64,000 nucleotides of DNA from Hypericum androsaemum (GCA_963995505.1 OZ023196.1:13513106-13577105), one strand, 5' to 3'; positions 1-13,200 are shown, counted from the stretch's first letter. The notes: generated from the letters alone by a model not told the origin. Numbers and translations: made by a program.

Positions 1-779
1 CATTTTCACAAGCACATGGTGGGTACTAAGGCAGCCACTTCCATCCTTGGGAAATTGGCCGTAGTGCTCTGTCCAGACTCGGAATGGAGTAATTTTTATT
101 GCCATTGAAACTAAAAGGTGGATCTCCAACTTATATTTCAAGAGCCTTGCCTAGTTATTCATGGAGGAGGGTCAAAATGAGGCTTCAAGTTTTGGTGCTC
201 GTTGCCTCATTAAGGACCGTCGCATTTTGGTATAAAAACCACAGCTTTCGCCTCCGACTTTCGATTTAAATGATTTAAATTGCTATGGAAAGATAAGACG
301 TGGATCTACAACTTTGTGTTTTATGGTTTATTCTGATTCAAAGCAGAAGAAAGTCAAAAATCCATTTGAATACGAGCTCACCTAGTGGAGCGATCGAGCT
401 CGCATTGCCATGGTTGGGGGCGAGATGCTCGCCTTAGTGTGGTTGGAAGCGAGCTGCTCGCCTGGTTTCGAGTGAGCTTCTCTCCTTAGAGTGATTGGGG
501 GCGAGCTTGTCTACTTGCCTGCTCGCCTACTTGCTCGTTGTGCTTGCCTAGCTTGCCCACTTGCTCGTCGTGGTCAACTAATGATGGCTTATCTCTGAGT
601 TTGCGTGGACCAGTCCGAGCTCGTTGGTGCATTGGGACAGCCTATTGGGCTACTCAGTTCACCTCAGGCGGGAGAGGCATACCGCTTGGCCTATGCGGGC
701 GGGAGGCTAGCTCTACTTTGAGAGCCTGGGCAAGAAGCCCATCTCGCTCCTTTAGGCGGGCCCAGGCGAGAAGCCCCTC

Positions 780-1520
780 TCGCTCATGTAGGTGAGAGGC
801 CAAGCGAGAGGCCAAGCGAGAGGCCGAGCGAGAACCCTACGGCGAAAGGTCCAGCGAGAAGGCCTATGGTGAGTGGCTTAGCGAGAAGCCTACGGTGAGA
901 GGCCTAGAGAGAGGCCGAACGAGAGGCCGAGCAAGAAGCCTACGGCGAGAGGCTGAGCGAGAGACCGAGCGAGAAGCCTATGACGAGAGGCTGAGCGAGA
1001 GGCCAAACGAGAGGCCAAGCGAGAAGCCTAAGATGAGAGGCAAAGTGAGAAGCCTACGACGAAAGGCCGAGCAAGAGGCCAAGCGAGAAGGCTACGGCGA
1101 GAAGCTTACGGTGAGAGGCCGAGCGAGACGCCTATGGTGAGAGGCTTAGCGAGAAGCCTACGGCGAGAGGCCTAGCGAGAGGCCGAACGAGAGGCCAAGC
1201 AAGAAGCATACGGCGAGAGGCTGAGCGAGAGGCTGAGCGAGAAGCTTATGACGAGAGGCTGAGCGAGAGGCCGAACGAGAGGCCGAGCGAGAAGCCTACG
1301 ATGAGAGGCCAAGCGAGAAGCCTACGGCGAAAGGCCGAGCAAGAGGCCGAGCGAGAGGCCTACGGCGAGAGGCCGAGCGGGAAGTCGAGCGAGAGGCCGA
1401 GTGAGAAGCCTAAGGCGAGAAGCTGAGTGAGAAGCCTAAGGCGGGAAGCCTAAAACGAGAGGCCAAGCGAGAAGCCTAAAGTGGGAAGCCAAGCGAGAAG
1501 CCAAAGGCAAGAGGATACGA
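780..1520. repeat. GC-rich minisatellite of GAGAGGCC/GAGCGAGAAGCC units
   Basis: About 740 bp of imperfect tandem copies of GAGAGGCCGAGC and GAGAAGCCTACGGC alternating in units of roughly 12-26 bp. The units differ by point changes and single-base shifts, so reading frames run through by chance. The open frames at 538-795 and 895-1140 give Arg/Glu/Ser-rich repetitive peptides without domain signature, so I do not call them genes. Confidence 0.85.
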
Positions 1521-2289
1521 AGGCGGGAGGTCGAACTTGATCCTTATAGGTGGGAGGATCCCGCCATCAATCTAGAACCCGTCTATAGCGGCAAGGCGGG
1601 AGGATCCCGCCATCAGGCTGGAGCCCGTTTAAGGCTGGAGTATCCCGCTTACGGGCTTGACGATCCCGCCCTAGGGGCCTATGCGGGAAGATAATTTTGG
1701 GTTCGAAGGAGGGAAGGCTCGGTTCACAGGAAGTCCATTTGGCCTATTAACGCGGGAAGCCTCTCGACGTGCATTGCTTTAGGCTCGTGTGACCTGTTGG
1801 GCCGCTTGGCCGAGAATGGAGGCGGTAGGTACCACCTTATCTGTGAAGGCGGGAAGGCAATTCCGGTAGTAGGTCCACTTTGGTTGAGGAGGCCGTCACC
1901 TTGAGCCCATTTTGGGATTCACTTTGGGCTTGGCGAGATGTCCATCTTGGGCGAAGACGGACTTGAGATGAGATTTTGCGTGGGAGATTCGAGAAGGTCA
2001 AGTCGATCTATATTTTCCTAAGTTGAGCCGGGATTCTCAATATTTGGCAAGACTTGGTAAGTTCCTCTTTAGGCCACGATTGCTTTGTCGTCACATTTTG
2101 AAAGCTGCCTATTCGAGGTCGGGATCTCCTCATTTAAGGAAGACGGCTTGTACTAAGCCAGAAGGATATTTTTACATTAGGAACAAATAACAAGAGGCGG
2201 ACTTCTCGAGATTGAGACTTGGAGCTGAAGTACGGGAAGGCGGCTTGAGACTTCCTATTCTGAAGGCCAGAGGCTAGGTCTAAACGCCC

Positions 2290-2296
2290 TATATAA
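2290..2296 (+). promoter_or_regulatory. TATA box, probably of the left-edge LTR
   Basis: TATATAA sits in CCCTATATAAGGAGGG. About 35 bases downstream the sequence becomes an A/C-rich leader. This fits a plant core promoter inside an LTR. No open reading frame follows, so it is not assigned to a host gene. Confidence 0.4.
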
Positions 2297-2485
2297 GGAG
2301 GGCTCGGGAGTGGAAGAGGATCATCAACAAACACAACAACCAACTACTATACTTTTCCTTGTATCACTTTATCTTTCCGTAGCCGTAGCCTAGCATAGCT
2401 TTAGACCGACCTTGGGACGGCCACTCCGAATCCGTCTCCGGTTACTTGTTTTCTTTTTCCCGCAACATATTGACATAGACACAGA

Positions 2486-3054
2486 TAGGAGTGAGTTCGG
2501 TGCGGTTTTGCGGTGTCGGTGTGAAAATTGACACCACACCACAACTTTTTTTTTTTGTAAAACTCACACCGTGCGGTTTGCGGTTTGGTCAAAAACTGCG
2601 GTGTTCGGGGTGGCACGGTGTCGGGGTGGTGCGGTGCGGGTTGCAGTTTGGACCGCAAATTCGAACTTGGCCCATTTAAGTAGTCCCAAATTTGAAAAAT
2701 GGCTAATTTCATTAATTTTTTGGGCAAAAACTAAGCCCACGAAATTTACAACAAGCCCACGAAATTCACAACAAGCCCACGCTTAAATATAGTAATAAAT
2801 CAACACTAAACCTATATTAAATATAGTAACAAATCAACACTAAACCTATATTAAAATGACGTTGTTTTATAGATGCGGTGCGGTGCGGTTTTGCGGGGTG
2901 AAAAAAATAAAAATTGATCCCGTACCGAAAGCATACGGTGCGGTGTGGTACGGTTTGAAAATACCACTATACCTTTGCGGTTTCAATTTTTTCGGTGTGG
3001 TTTGGTGCAGTTTGGTGCGGTTTGCGATTTGTTTCGGTTTTAAGCTCACCCCTA
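2486..3054. mobile_element. Non-autonomous hAT element (569 bp) with 8-bp target duplication
   Basis: The ends are TAGGAGTGAG on the left and, in reverse complement, TAGGGGTGAG on the right. The element is flanked by perfect 8-bp direct repeats GACACAGA at 2478-2485 and 3055-3062. An 8-bp duplication with TAG... ends is the hallmark of hAT transposons. The subterminal regions are filled with GGTGCGGTTTGCGG-type repeats in both orientations, as expected for transposase-binding repeats. The short reading frames inside come from these repeats and no transposase is encoded. It lies inside the left-edge repeat DNA and splits it. Confidence 0.85.
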
Positions 3055-3179
3055 GACACAGAATTTATAGCGTTGGGCATTATTACCCAAGAAAAAATAA
3101 CCAATCCTGCATTTTAAAGAAAGAGCGAAATAACTAATACTACATTTTATTTAGGAGTTGTATTAAAGACCAAGTACTA

Positions 3180-3574
3180 CGGTCTTGCCTTGACAAAATC
3201 CAAATAAAGATCGAAGTTTATTAGTAAGGATAGAAATATTCGAATTTGGTAGATGCAGAGCAACGTGGATAGGAGAATGATGGAGATAAGAATAAATATA
3301 GTTTATTAATTATCTACAGTTTTATTATTAATTATTTATAGTTATAAATTATTATTAGGCGTTTAACTTATATTAGAATTTTATGTAATAGATTTATTTT
3401 AGTTCTTTATAAATAGGACCTATATGCTATAGTTTTAGGGGTTGAATATTGATATTGAAAAATAAGAATTTTTTCTATTATCTGTGTCGTTTTTTTGGTA
3501 TTCAAAGAATTAACGGAATCAACGGATTCGCGATCTCCTATTCACGTTCCCCTGCATCAGTTGGTATCAAGAAC
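3180..3574 (+). mobile_element. LTR end plus primer-binding site (Copia-like remnant)
   Basis: TTTATAAATAGG (about 3406-3418) is a good LTR TATA box. About 140 bases later the sequence ends CCCTGCATCA (to 3559), followed at once by TTGGTATCAAGAAC (3561-3574). TGGTATCA is the usual initiator-tRNA-Met primer-binding motif of plant LTR retrotransposons. The left end is uncertain. No gag or pol follows: the next kilobase has only a short Pro/Ala-rich frame at 3660-3932 without recognisable domain. Confidence 0.5.
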
Positions 3575-4650
3575 TACGTTCGTTCCTCGTGGTGTTGATC
3601 CTCGTGGTATTTGATCGTGTTCGATCCTCCGATCAGTAGTTCGTTTTATCCAAAAAAAATTGAAAAAAAAACAAAAAAAGAGACGGATCGTAGATTGGGG
3701 TTTTGACAACCCCGCGACGCATCAACACCGCTCCACACCGTCGTCACCACCGATCAACCCGCCGCCACCGACCGCCTGCCCAGCCGACCGAGGCCCCGTC
3801 GACCACGCCCGAGACGCCGTCGCCTCCTCCCAGTGCCTCCCGCTCCACGACAACGACGCCGTTTTATTAATATTAGTTAGCAAAATGGTGCTACCGGAAA
3901 CCCAAAAACACCCAATCCAACCCACTTTTTAAGGTATAAATTAGTTAATTGTCAATTTGTATCGTCACGATGTTAACTAAGATTATGACCTCAGAGAGTT
4001 TCGAATGAGATTAATAACAATCCATCGAAGCCGAAAACTAAACCACTTGCACCATTCTAGCAATTATCAATATTTTGAATCATATTTTTGGGTTGGAAAA
4101 CTTGGACAGTTGGTCGTCATATTTTTGGGTTGGAAAACTTAGAGTTTCCTCTGCAGGTCATCGGCCTCAAAAGAAAGTCTCATAATTATATGGCAATGAA
4201 AGGACAATTTCTACCTAACCACCTAGTTCAACAAGAACTTCAAACCATGTTAGGAATAAATTGCAATTATGGAAAACAACGAAAAAATACGAGATTTGTT
4301 AGCGGAGTTCATCAAATTTAATATGTTTGAGACGCTGTCAAATTAGGTTTCTCCACTATTCTCGAGATACTTGATTACAATGATATTCGCAGTTGGATCA
4401 CCGATAGTAGTGGACCAGTGTAGAGGTCTATCAGGTCTCATAACCCAACCCATGAATATATTTTGTCACCCTGTATAATTTCACATAATTTGAATATGAA
4501 TTAGTCGATTCGGTATGTATTTAGATACTAAATAGTTCGAATAAGAATTAGTTTGGAAAAATAATAATCAGGAGACCATTTCTTGTAACAATTAACCAAC
4601 CATAGTCGCGTCGAAAATAACATTTTAATAACTCCATCATCGACCTTGTT
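3575..4650. other. Intergenic, no supported gene
   Basis: This is the remainder of the truncated LTR element and the distal promoter of the acyltransferase gene. Short frames at 3660-3932 and 4088-4321 show no domain, signal peptide or splice context. Confidence 0.6.
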
Positions 4651-4656
4651 CTCTCC

Positions 4657-4664
4657 TATAAATT
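4657..4664 (+). promoter_or_regulatory. Probable TATA box of the BAHD acyltransferase gene
   Basis: TATAAATT occurs about 105 bases upstream of the start codon at 4764. That leaves room for a transcription start near 4690 and a leader of about 75 bases. The A-rich stretch just before the ATG is normal plant start context. The match and spacing are seen; the function is inferred. Confidence 0.5.
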
Positions 4665-4763
4665 CACACCCAATCCTTCCCATAAAATCCACACCACAAT
4701 CAAGTAGCCATTCCTTCTTCACATTACAACTTGTAATTAATAGAAACTAGCTATAAAAAAAAC

Positions 4764-7497
4764 ATGGTTGCTGGGGGAGAAGGAACCTTCACTGTCACGG
4801 TGACGAAGAATGAGAGAGTGGCGGCTGTTCTCCCGCCCCAGGAGTACTGGCTGCCACTCTCCAACCTCGACCTTCTCCTCCCCCCTATCGATGTTGGTGT
4901 CTTCTTCTGTTACGCGAAACACGAAGAAGACACCAATGACGACAACAACAATAATGGAACAACAATAACGAAAAAATGGACGTTCGGGTCTATGGTTGAC
5001 GTCCTAAAGGAGGCGGCTGCTCGAGCCTTCGTTCCCTACTACGCATTCGCGGGCGAGGTCGTGTCGAACTGCGTCGGGGAGCCAGAGCTGCTCTGCAACA
5101 ACCGTGGGGTGGACTTCTCCGAGGCGTACGCCGATGTTGAGCTCAAGGAGCTCAACTTGTATAACCCGGATCAGAGTGTGGAAGGCAAACTTGTGCCTAA
5201 GAAGAAGGATGGCGTTCTTGCTGTACAGGTTTGTGTTCATAAAAAGTTGGTAACATTCTTAATTTCCTTTTTTCTCTGGTTTGTGTTAATTAAGTGATAT
5301 ATCATTTCACTAATTAATTACAAATCCTTTTTAGTTACGTCTAGATAACTAATTTAATTAGATCAATAATTGGTCAACTTAACAAATCTACCAGTGAAGA
5401 ATAAGGGAATGTACATTTTTCATGAAGTATAATCTACCATTGACGAAATGAAAAAAAAAAGAAATTAACAATTGATTGTTAACAAATAGAAAAGCAGTAA
5501 TAGCTTGAAAATTATATTAGTCTGTGAAATAAATATCTAAAAAAATAGTAGAGATATAAATTTTATTAATTGATACCGATTCAAAATTGAACTAGTTGAT
5601 CATACGAATATTTAAAAAATTATCTTATTTCGTAATAATAACCCATTTACAACTCTATTAAATGTGATTGGAACTAGCGATGTGATCCTTAAAATAAATT
5701 TGTAATCCAATATTCGTACTCTGTTGTCCCACCAACTTCTTCCTCGTGAAGAAAAAAAAGAATTCTTCATGGTCTTTAATATTGCAAATTTCTATGCTCT
5801 AAGCACCCAACAACGTATATAGATCGTGTCGTGTAAATATTGGACAACATCGGCGTCGTCTTATCGGTTTGAGTAAGGAATTTAGCGCCACGTAATCCCA
5901 ATTATGCATCATCCAGTCTTTTATTTCAACCATGCCCTAATAAATTATTTTTAACTGGTTAGGTGACGCAGAACATGATTTTGTTACTATCAATCTCACA
6001 TGCGAAACAATTTTCTAGATTACTTGCAATACCTCCTTGTATATTTATTAGACCAACTAAATTAAGTTTAAGTGAGGTCAGATTTTCGAACAATGTCAAA
6101 TTCTCCCGACATATATTTAATATTACTAAATTTTGAATAATTTAAATTCAAAATTCTTCTTAATTAAGCTAGAATAACCGATTTATATTAGATTACTCCC
6201 CAACGAAACGTGTTCCAGGGTTTTCTAACAAAAGAGAACTAGAGTAACTTTTAGGTGCCGTCCAAAATGAAGCATCTTCTTGCCTTCGTGAGAAATGACA
6301 AGCTACCGAAAACATTTGACGATTGCAATTTCTCAGTACCAAAGTTACGCACTCGATGCATGTCATGCCATTTATGTGTCATATAATTTGTTGGGTGATC
6401 CAATCAGAATTCGGAAAAATATAAAATTTTAATATGGTCACAACATATGCATATTAAATTAATAAAGATTTCAATTGTAAAAAAAAAAACAGGTGACTGA
6501 GCTCAAATGTGGAGGCATAGTTGTGGGATGCACATTTGACCACCGTGTTGCGGACGCCTACTCGGCCAACTTATTCCTAGTCTCATGGGCGGAGATGGCT
6601 CAGTCGAAGCCCATGTCCGCCCTGCCGTCCTTCCGACGGTCTTTGCTAAATCCTAGGCGCCCGGGTCGCTCTGATCCTTTCTTGGACAACTTGTATGTGC
6701 CAACTTCCTCATTGCCACCTCCCCCCAAAGAGCCGCAAGCCAACATTGTGGAGCCATTAGTGAGCCGAATATACTACATTAAGGCCAATGAGCTAGGGGA
6801 ACTTCAAGCACTTGCAAGCTCCAACGGTACTACTTGCAAGAGAAGCAAGCTCGAGTCCTTTAGCGCATTTTTGTGGAAGATGGTTGCGAAATCCGCCATG
6901 GCCGAAGAGAAAGGGACCGTTCGAAAGGCGAAAAAGGCATACATGGGAATAGTTGTGGATGGAAGGTCAAGGTTAAGTGAAAGAAGCATTGAAAAGCGCA
7001 AGCTAATGACCTCATACTTTGGGAATGTACTGTCTATACCCTATGGAGATAAAAAAGCTGAAGAGTTGGTAGAAAATTCTCTCAACTGGGTGGCCAATGA
7101 GGTGCACAATTTCTTGGAAAATGCGGTATCCGAAGAGCATTTCTTGGGGATGATTGATTGGGTTGAGGCTCACAGGCCAGAGCCAGCCGTGGCTAAGATA
7201 TATTTGTGTGGTGGTAGTGAGGATGGACCAGCTTTTGTAGTATCCTCCGGGCAGAGATTTCCGGTTGGCAAGGTAGACTTCGGTTGGGGATCTCCCTTCT
7301 TCGGGTCGTACCACTTCCCGTGGGGCGGCAGCGCCGGCTACGTCATGCCGATGCCGAGTCCCGACGGGTCCGGTGACTGGGTGGTCTACATGCACTTGCC
7401 TAGGAGGCAGTTGGAGATGGTGGAGGCTGAGGCTGCCAAAATTTTTAGGCCTTTGACTTATGAGTATCTTAGCCTCGTTAATAATTTATGTGCCTAA
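4764..7497 (+). CDS. BAHD acyltransferase, coniferyl alcohol acyltransferase-like (2 exons)
   Basis: Exon 1 is 4764-5228 (155 codons) and exon 2 is 6493-7497, separated by a 1264-bp AT-rich GT-AG intron. The junction falls between Gln155 and Val156, inside the conserved QVTxLxCGG segment. The product is 489 residues, normal for BAHD enzymes (430-490). The catalytic HxxxD motif is HRVAD at residues 172-176, and the structural DFGWG motif is at about 417-421. The N-terminal NLDLLLPP and GVFFCY segments and the PMPSP segment near the C-terminus resemble petunia coniferyl alcohol acyltransferase and its relatives. That suggests acyl-CoA-dependent esterification of a hydroxycinnamyl alcohol in the cytosol, on the route to phenylpropene volatiles. 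The exact acyl donor and acceptor cannot be read from sequence; HCT-like or other alcohol acyltransferase activity is possible. The frame is intact with no lesions. It stands alone, with no acyltransferase duplicate in the window. Confidence 0.93.
5229..6492 (+). other. Intron of the BAHD gene
   Basis: It begins GTTTGTGTTC and ends after a long A-run with CAG. It is AT-rich with no coding frame and no complete transposon that I can delimit. At 1264 bp it is long for this family's usual single intron. Confidence 0.85.
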
Positions 7498-8980
7498 TTA
7501 CTCAAATTTGCTCAATTTTACTATGGTTGGTTTGTATGGACCTAATTACATTAACCCAATGTGGGATTATTGGTTGGGTTCTTTGTGTTATTTGTGAACA
7601 ATGCCATGTAATATATTGTCACACTTATGAAATTGTACGTGCATGGCACCTTTTACTTTAATGTATTATTGTAATATATTATTGTTTGGATTGATCAAAT
7701 TTGATGGTAAGCAACAATTGATTTTTTTGTCACAATATTAGAATCTGGATTAGTAGAAGTATCGTCACCTAAACCTCCAAGAAAGAAAAAGATAATAGTG
7801 AGCTACCGGCTGACTTTATTGGACTGAGGAGTACTAAGAAGAATTTTTAAGAAACTTGGACTGGTGTCAACATCATCACTGTTGACAAATTTCTCAATTT
7901 TAAATGGAGAATTTATGACTAATTTAAACAAAAATAATCAGCCTTTTGGTGACACCATCATGTCTGAAATCGCCAACTGTTGCATATACAAGCATGACTT
8001 TGCACTGATTTTGTCTGTCCAACCTAGTCCAACCATGGATTAGGTTGGAGGGATTTGGTGGAATAATTATTGGTCCACTAGTAAAATTTACTAAATTGAG
8101 TATCTAGTTAGTGACTTTCTATGATATGATAGGAAATTACTCCAACGCATCCGTTTTAAATACTTACTAAAAGAGTTTTGTAATCAAATCATATTTAATT
8201 CGAACTTAAATTAGTCGGTTTACTGAATATTTGGATACTAGATGACTTCAACTAAAAAATATATAATGGTGTAACATTGTATGAAAGATGTGTGATCTGA
8301 AGCAATAATTAATTATCCAATCAAGGCATTAGAGTTGAAATGAGTCAAGAAGGAAGTCATCCAAATCAATTTCTATCATTATTAATATCAAATACATCTT
8401 TTAACTACACGAGTTAGGTTCCAAGGTACTTGACTAAAATTGACACGTACTTGAATTAGCACATCATCAATGTCGTAGGATTTATCAACTCAACAATTTG
8501 TTTATGACTGATGTTATATTAGCATTGTCATCATCCCTGCAATTGGTAACCAACTTCCAGAAATTTCAACGGACCAACGGGTTCCTTCGTAATTGATTGA
8601 AAATAAATTACAAAGTCCTACGTACCCTAAGGCGAGGCAGGAAAAATAAAACCGATTTCTACCAAGTCCATCGGTTTCACCTGCAATGGGCTTAATTAAT
8701 TTAATTAATTAATATTGCTCTCTGGTGTGGTTGAGCTACCATTGTCACGTCCTTCTGAGAAATTAATCTCATAGTCCATAGCTTAGTGTTCTTTTAATAA
8801 AAGAAAAAAATCAATCTTTGTTACATACTTTTGATAAGTAAATTTTTGTTAGAATATCATGAAAGTAATTGTCACATCGGTAGAAAAAAAAAGACTTTGT
8901 AGGGGAAGAAAGAATTTTTAGATAGGAGAAAAATGTTGGATAGTTGTGCCCATGTCGGGTATATTGGGGAATATCTAGGG
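7498..8980. other. 3' UTR and AT-rich intergenic spacer
   Basis: It holds the 3' flank of the acyltransferase gene, with AATAA-like signals near 7610-7680, and plain AT-rich DNA. The only frame over 60 codons (8811-8993, -) runs into the neighbouring hAT element and has no recognisable content. Confidence 0.6.
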
Positions 8981-9647
8981 TAGACCTGGCCATTGTTAGA
9001 ATTTGATTCGTGATTTGATTCGATTCGATTAGTTCTCAATTCGATTCGATTCGATTAGTTCTCAATTCGATTCAATTCGGTCACAATTCGATTTGTACAA
9101 AATTCGATTCGAATTCGTCATGAAACGAATTGAATATGGTTTAATATTTCTACAATTCGTCAAACCGGCAAATTAAATTCAAATTCGAGTATCGAATTTG
9201 ATTCGAGTCTAATTAGTGTAAATTCGATTAAAATTTGTCCACATTATGTATTTTTTTTAGAAAGTACCAAGAAGTACTGATATTACTATCTAATTATGTC
9301 ATCAAGCAGAGCAAATGATACGTACGCAACTTAATTTGGTACATTAAATAGAAGTCCAATCTTAATTTATTTCTCTTTCGAAAAAAGTTCAATATTAAAC
9401 ATAAAATTTGAAATATATAAAAAAATGCAAAACATTACGAAAATTTTTGAAAGTTATAAAAAAATTTGGTAGTTTTTAAATTTTTTATTCTATATTAGAA
9501 TTAAAAAAATAATTCGAATTCAATTCAAATTTGAATTCGTATTCGATTCGACTTTAAACAAATTGAATACGGTTTAAGGTTTTGATGAATTCGAATTCGA
9601 GCCAATTCAATTCAAATTTGACCCAATTCGAACCGTGGTCAGGTCTA
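8981..9647. mobile_element. Non-autonomous hAT element (667 bp), TTCGATTCGA-rich family
   Basis: The ends are TAGACCTGGCC and its inverted partner GGTCAGGTCTA. The flanking 8-bp direct repeat ATCTAGGG is perfect (8973-8980 and 9648-9655). The interior carries dense ATTCGATTCGA/AATTCGAATT motifs near both ends and AT-rich DNA in the middle, with no coding capacity. Sister copies lie at 27885-28563 and about 56930-57421. The perfect duplication points to a relatively recent insertion. Confidence 0.88.
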
Positions 9648-10294
9648 ATCTAGGGCCTTTTATATAGGCTTCTGGATAACAACTCGATAAAAAAAATACA
9701 TAAGATAATCAAAATTAATATGATGATTGTATCCTATTACTAGATAAATCCTAAGAAAATAGATTAAATTAATCTTAACCAAATATCCTAAAAAGGATAA
9801 ATCTTACAATTGGCTTCATTTTGTATAATATGAATCTCACATAACCTACACTCAATAAATAAATATGAGCTATCTATGAAATGAATCTCACATAACCTAC
9901 TTGGGTTCTGTTTGTTTTGTTGAAATTTATTTTTGAAAATTCCATCGAACAAAAAAAAATGTCTTCCCACATTTTTACATCATAATTAAGAAAAATAAAT
10001 AAGCAGTCCTTTAGGAACTTTATTGCTCCTGCAGAGACATTACAGCAAAATTATAAGACCAGAGAAACAAAAGAAATGGATGGCTTTAGCTAGATCTTGT
10101 ACTACCCTCATACATAATATACAGGCACCCGAGACAATTATAATTGATCTACAAGGGCCTAAACCAAAACTGCAAAGACTCCATCTTCCATCATTCATCT
10201 GCCATTTACATTCTCCAGGACCGTGATCAGGACTGTAACGCGATTTTTCGACCCGGGACGCTGGACGATGCCGAGTTAGCTTCGCAGGCATTGA
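9648..10294. other. Intergenic, then 3' UTR of the leucine-zipper/DUF547 gene
   Basis: 9648-10000 is AT-rich with a short internal duplication (AATCTCACATAACCTAC at about 9833 and 9885). Sequence 10020-10294 directly follows the stop codon of the minus-strand gene and is probably its 3' UTR. Short frames here are antisense or UTR noise. Confidence 0.55.
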
Positions 10295-13200
10295 TCAGAG
10301 CGATGCTTTGTCGGGCAAGAAAAGGTAGCGGAAGCGAGAATCGAAGGAGAGGATCCCGCAGTTGCGAGAACTGGGAACCAATTGCCGCCTTTGTAGAACG
10401 CATTGCTCGACAAAGATGGCCTGCTGAGGCGGAAGGTAGCGTGATATCCATACAGCCAAGTTGGAGTCGTCCACGGAGGTTTTAGCGTAGCAGTGCAGCA
10501 TCTTCGGTACCAACAATTTGCCTTTGTTGCTGACCCCGACCGAGGCCCGGATGAAATCATGCTGCGCGTCTTGTAGTTCTTCTCTCACGTTATTGGCGGT
10601 GTAAATCTTCACCTGAATTTTTACATTGCCGAAAATATCAGATTCGATGCAACTTCGGACATCGAACTGATAAATATGCCCAAAGCCAGCTAGCATGTGC
10701 AACTTGATTATATATTGATGTCTGAAAATGAACAACATTATTACCGCAGGTGAAGAGTACATTCCGCAACTGAGCGCAAATGCTACAAGCGGTTCGTATG
10801 AATCAACTGCAGATTTCCGTTGTTCCTCCGACACTTTCAACTTACGCAAAGCGAGAAGTAAAGCCTGACATAACAGAAAAATTGGGTCAATAATAGAACA
10901 AAATTTTGACAGGTCACGATGATAAGGAAGATTCGTACAATTTGCGGCCGATGTAGAGGTGGCTTCATCTTCAAAATGACATACTCAATGGCAGTTGCAC
11001 TGAAAGAGTGGCCCCCTACGGTGTATGCAGCCTGCAGGAAAGACGGGCCGCCAATCCGTCACAGGGATCAGTATATTCCAAGGAGATCCTAAAGTGCTAC
11101 TACTAAATTACGAAGAATTAAGATTCCAACTTGCTTTCTTCATAACAATAACTGAACCGCAACATGTCTGTAAAAAAAGATAATGTTCGAGCAAGGAACA
11201 ACAATACCTTCTGCATTAATGAGAAGAGCTTCAAGTCACTCTTGGGGACTCCATACGCCAAGTACGCCTATGAGAAAGAAAGGCTCAGATAAACAGAGAA
11301 AAGCCCGTTTATTTGGGAGTTTTTCATCTAATATATGTCATGAAACAGAGGCATTGGAAGATCAAGTAGAAGTCTGGAGTTATATACATGCATAAATAAC
11401 GCGTTGTACAAGTTGATCCAGAATGCTAGCTTCTCCTCGTTGTTCAAGTGGATGGGGTTGACTTTGGCCAACAACTCAACAAGAATTCTGTTGCAAAAAA
11501 TTAAAAATAAACATGAAGATACCATTTTTCAGTCTCTAAAGCTACAATTCAAGTCAAAAGAATAAAGTTGAGAACTATACTGTGAATCTACATGACGTCG
11601 GTTTCGCGGAAAGTAACTTGGATACAAGCAAGAAGCGAGGAAAGACATGAGAATTCGAACTGCAAAGGAAAGGCGAAGTGTTTAGAAATTGTACCTGAAC
11701 CTTCTTAAAGCTCCCGAAGCATATTCGAGTTGCTTCTTTCCTACAGACATCCAACACACTTCAGTTGCCAAACTATAGTTGCCAATCTCTGCCCAACTCA
11801 ACTTTCCTCGCACTCTATAGGGATCAAAGACATTCTCCACCGCCAGCACTTCAGCGTTACTTTGTACATTAACCTGAGGGCTGTGAACCCAAGATGAAAC
11901 GAGTGACGACCGCTCGGAGGATGACCACCATGATGAACTAGACAGGTGTCCTTGTGGCGATACAGGTGAAGACTGGCCCTCGAGTGCAGAAGACTTGGAT
12001 GGTACAGCAGAATCTGCCAAAGACATGAATATATTTTTCATGCATCGTACCATTTCCTCCGAGAGTTGGTTAGGGTGATCCCATAGGCCCTTCGGTGGCA
12101 TACTTCTGGGAAGTTTCTTGACCTCCACAACTTTTCCATGTTCCATGCTCGTCTTTACAGTCGTATTCTTCTCGTGTAAAATGGCAAGTGACATTTCTTG
12201 GCCCTGGAACAAAGTATCATACACATTAATACCTCAAACCAATGATTCCATATCTAGCAACAACAAACTGATGAATCTTTGGATTAACATAAATTATACA
12301 AAGGGGAATTATTTATCTTGCATGGCATAGAACATCTCAGGTAAAGAAAAATGACCAAATAAATAAGTACCAACTTTCTTTCTAATATATACAAGCAAGA
12401 AAATGTATTTATGGATCTACTTATGTAAACTGACACTTCAGTGCTTGTTCACAAAAACTGAAAAAAGAAAAGTAGACTATAATCAGAAATGAAAGAGCAT
12501 AAACATTTATCGACATTTTTTCACAACGATAAACATTTATCGCCCGAATGATGGGCAAGAAAACTAGAGGCTCGAGTTTAAGTGACTCTGTCTGTCCAAG
12601 TGAACAAAAAAGAGAAGTATTGGGACACATTCCTCAAGGTAAGATCATATGGAACAAACAAGTTTAACTCAATACGAGAAACAAGGACAACACCTTCACC
12701 AAATGCTCTGTACAAGAAGCTTCAGCATTAGACTCCAGCCTATCATTCTTTAGTGAGGTTAGCTCATTTGAATTACACATTTCAGAATCAGAGTGATCCA
12801 GATGGTTCAAGGGCGACGATACCTACAAAATAACGAAGATTCATAGCAGGGAGGGAATGGACGTCTATCATACATAAGTACGAATCTACAACATCCATGT
12901 AGTTAAAGAGACGTGCTGATGCATACACATACATCATTCGATACTAAAATGTTTGCATGACAAATTGGTGCACCCGAGTGTTTGTATGTGACTGGTAACA
13001 TGCCAAATGCAATGAGTTGTTACCAGAAATTAGTTCGTGGACAAGCTAGTTGTAGGCATAGCGAACAAACAGAACTACGATGGGCTCGGGACTGAACATT
13101 TAAACAGGCCTAAGACAACATAGGAAGAAACCTTTTGACCACAAAAATGAGATCCTGGTGTTGCTATATTCAAGCATTGGCGGCTTTTTGTGTGTGACAG

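Larger units (their letters stand above)
1..2470. mobile_element. LTR-retrotransposon-like GC-rich sequence (edge of element)
   Basis: No credible protein is encoded here. The sequence is GC-rich compared with the rest of the window, is built of short direct repeats (separate entry 780-1520), and around 1540-1690 repeats the words GGCGGGAGGATCCCGCC and CGGGAAG. It ends with a plausible RNA polymerase II promoter: TATATAA at 2290, followed about 30 bases later by an A/C-rich leader. A repeat-rich body followed by a TATA box and a short leader is typical of long terminal repeats of plant Ty3-type elements. I find neither the TG...CA ends nor a primer-binding site, so the boundaries are arbitrary. 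It could instead be any GC-rich intergenic repeat. Confidence 0.35.

Noticed and set aside
538..1140. Two plus-strand frames with Arg-rich repeated peptides
   Set aside because: They follow the minisatellite period and change phase with it.
2401..3137. Frames in both strands with Val/Arg/Phe-rich peptides
   Set aside because: Explained by GGTGCGGTTTGCGG subterminal repeats of the hAT element.
10144..10485. 113-codon plus-strand frame
   Set aside because: Antisense to the last exon of the DUF547 gene.
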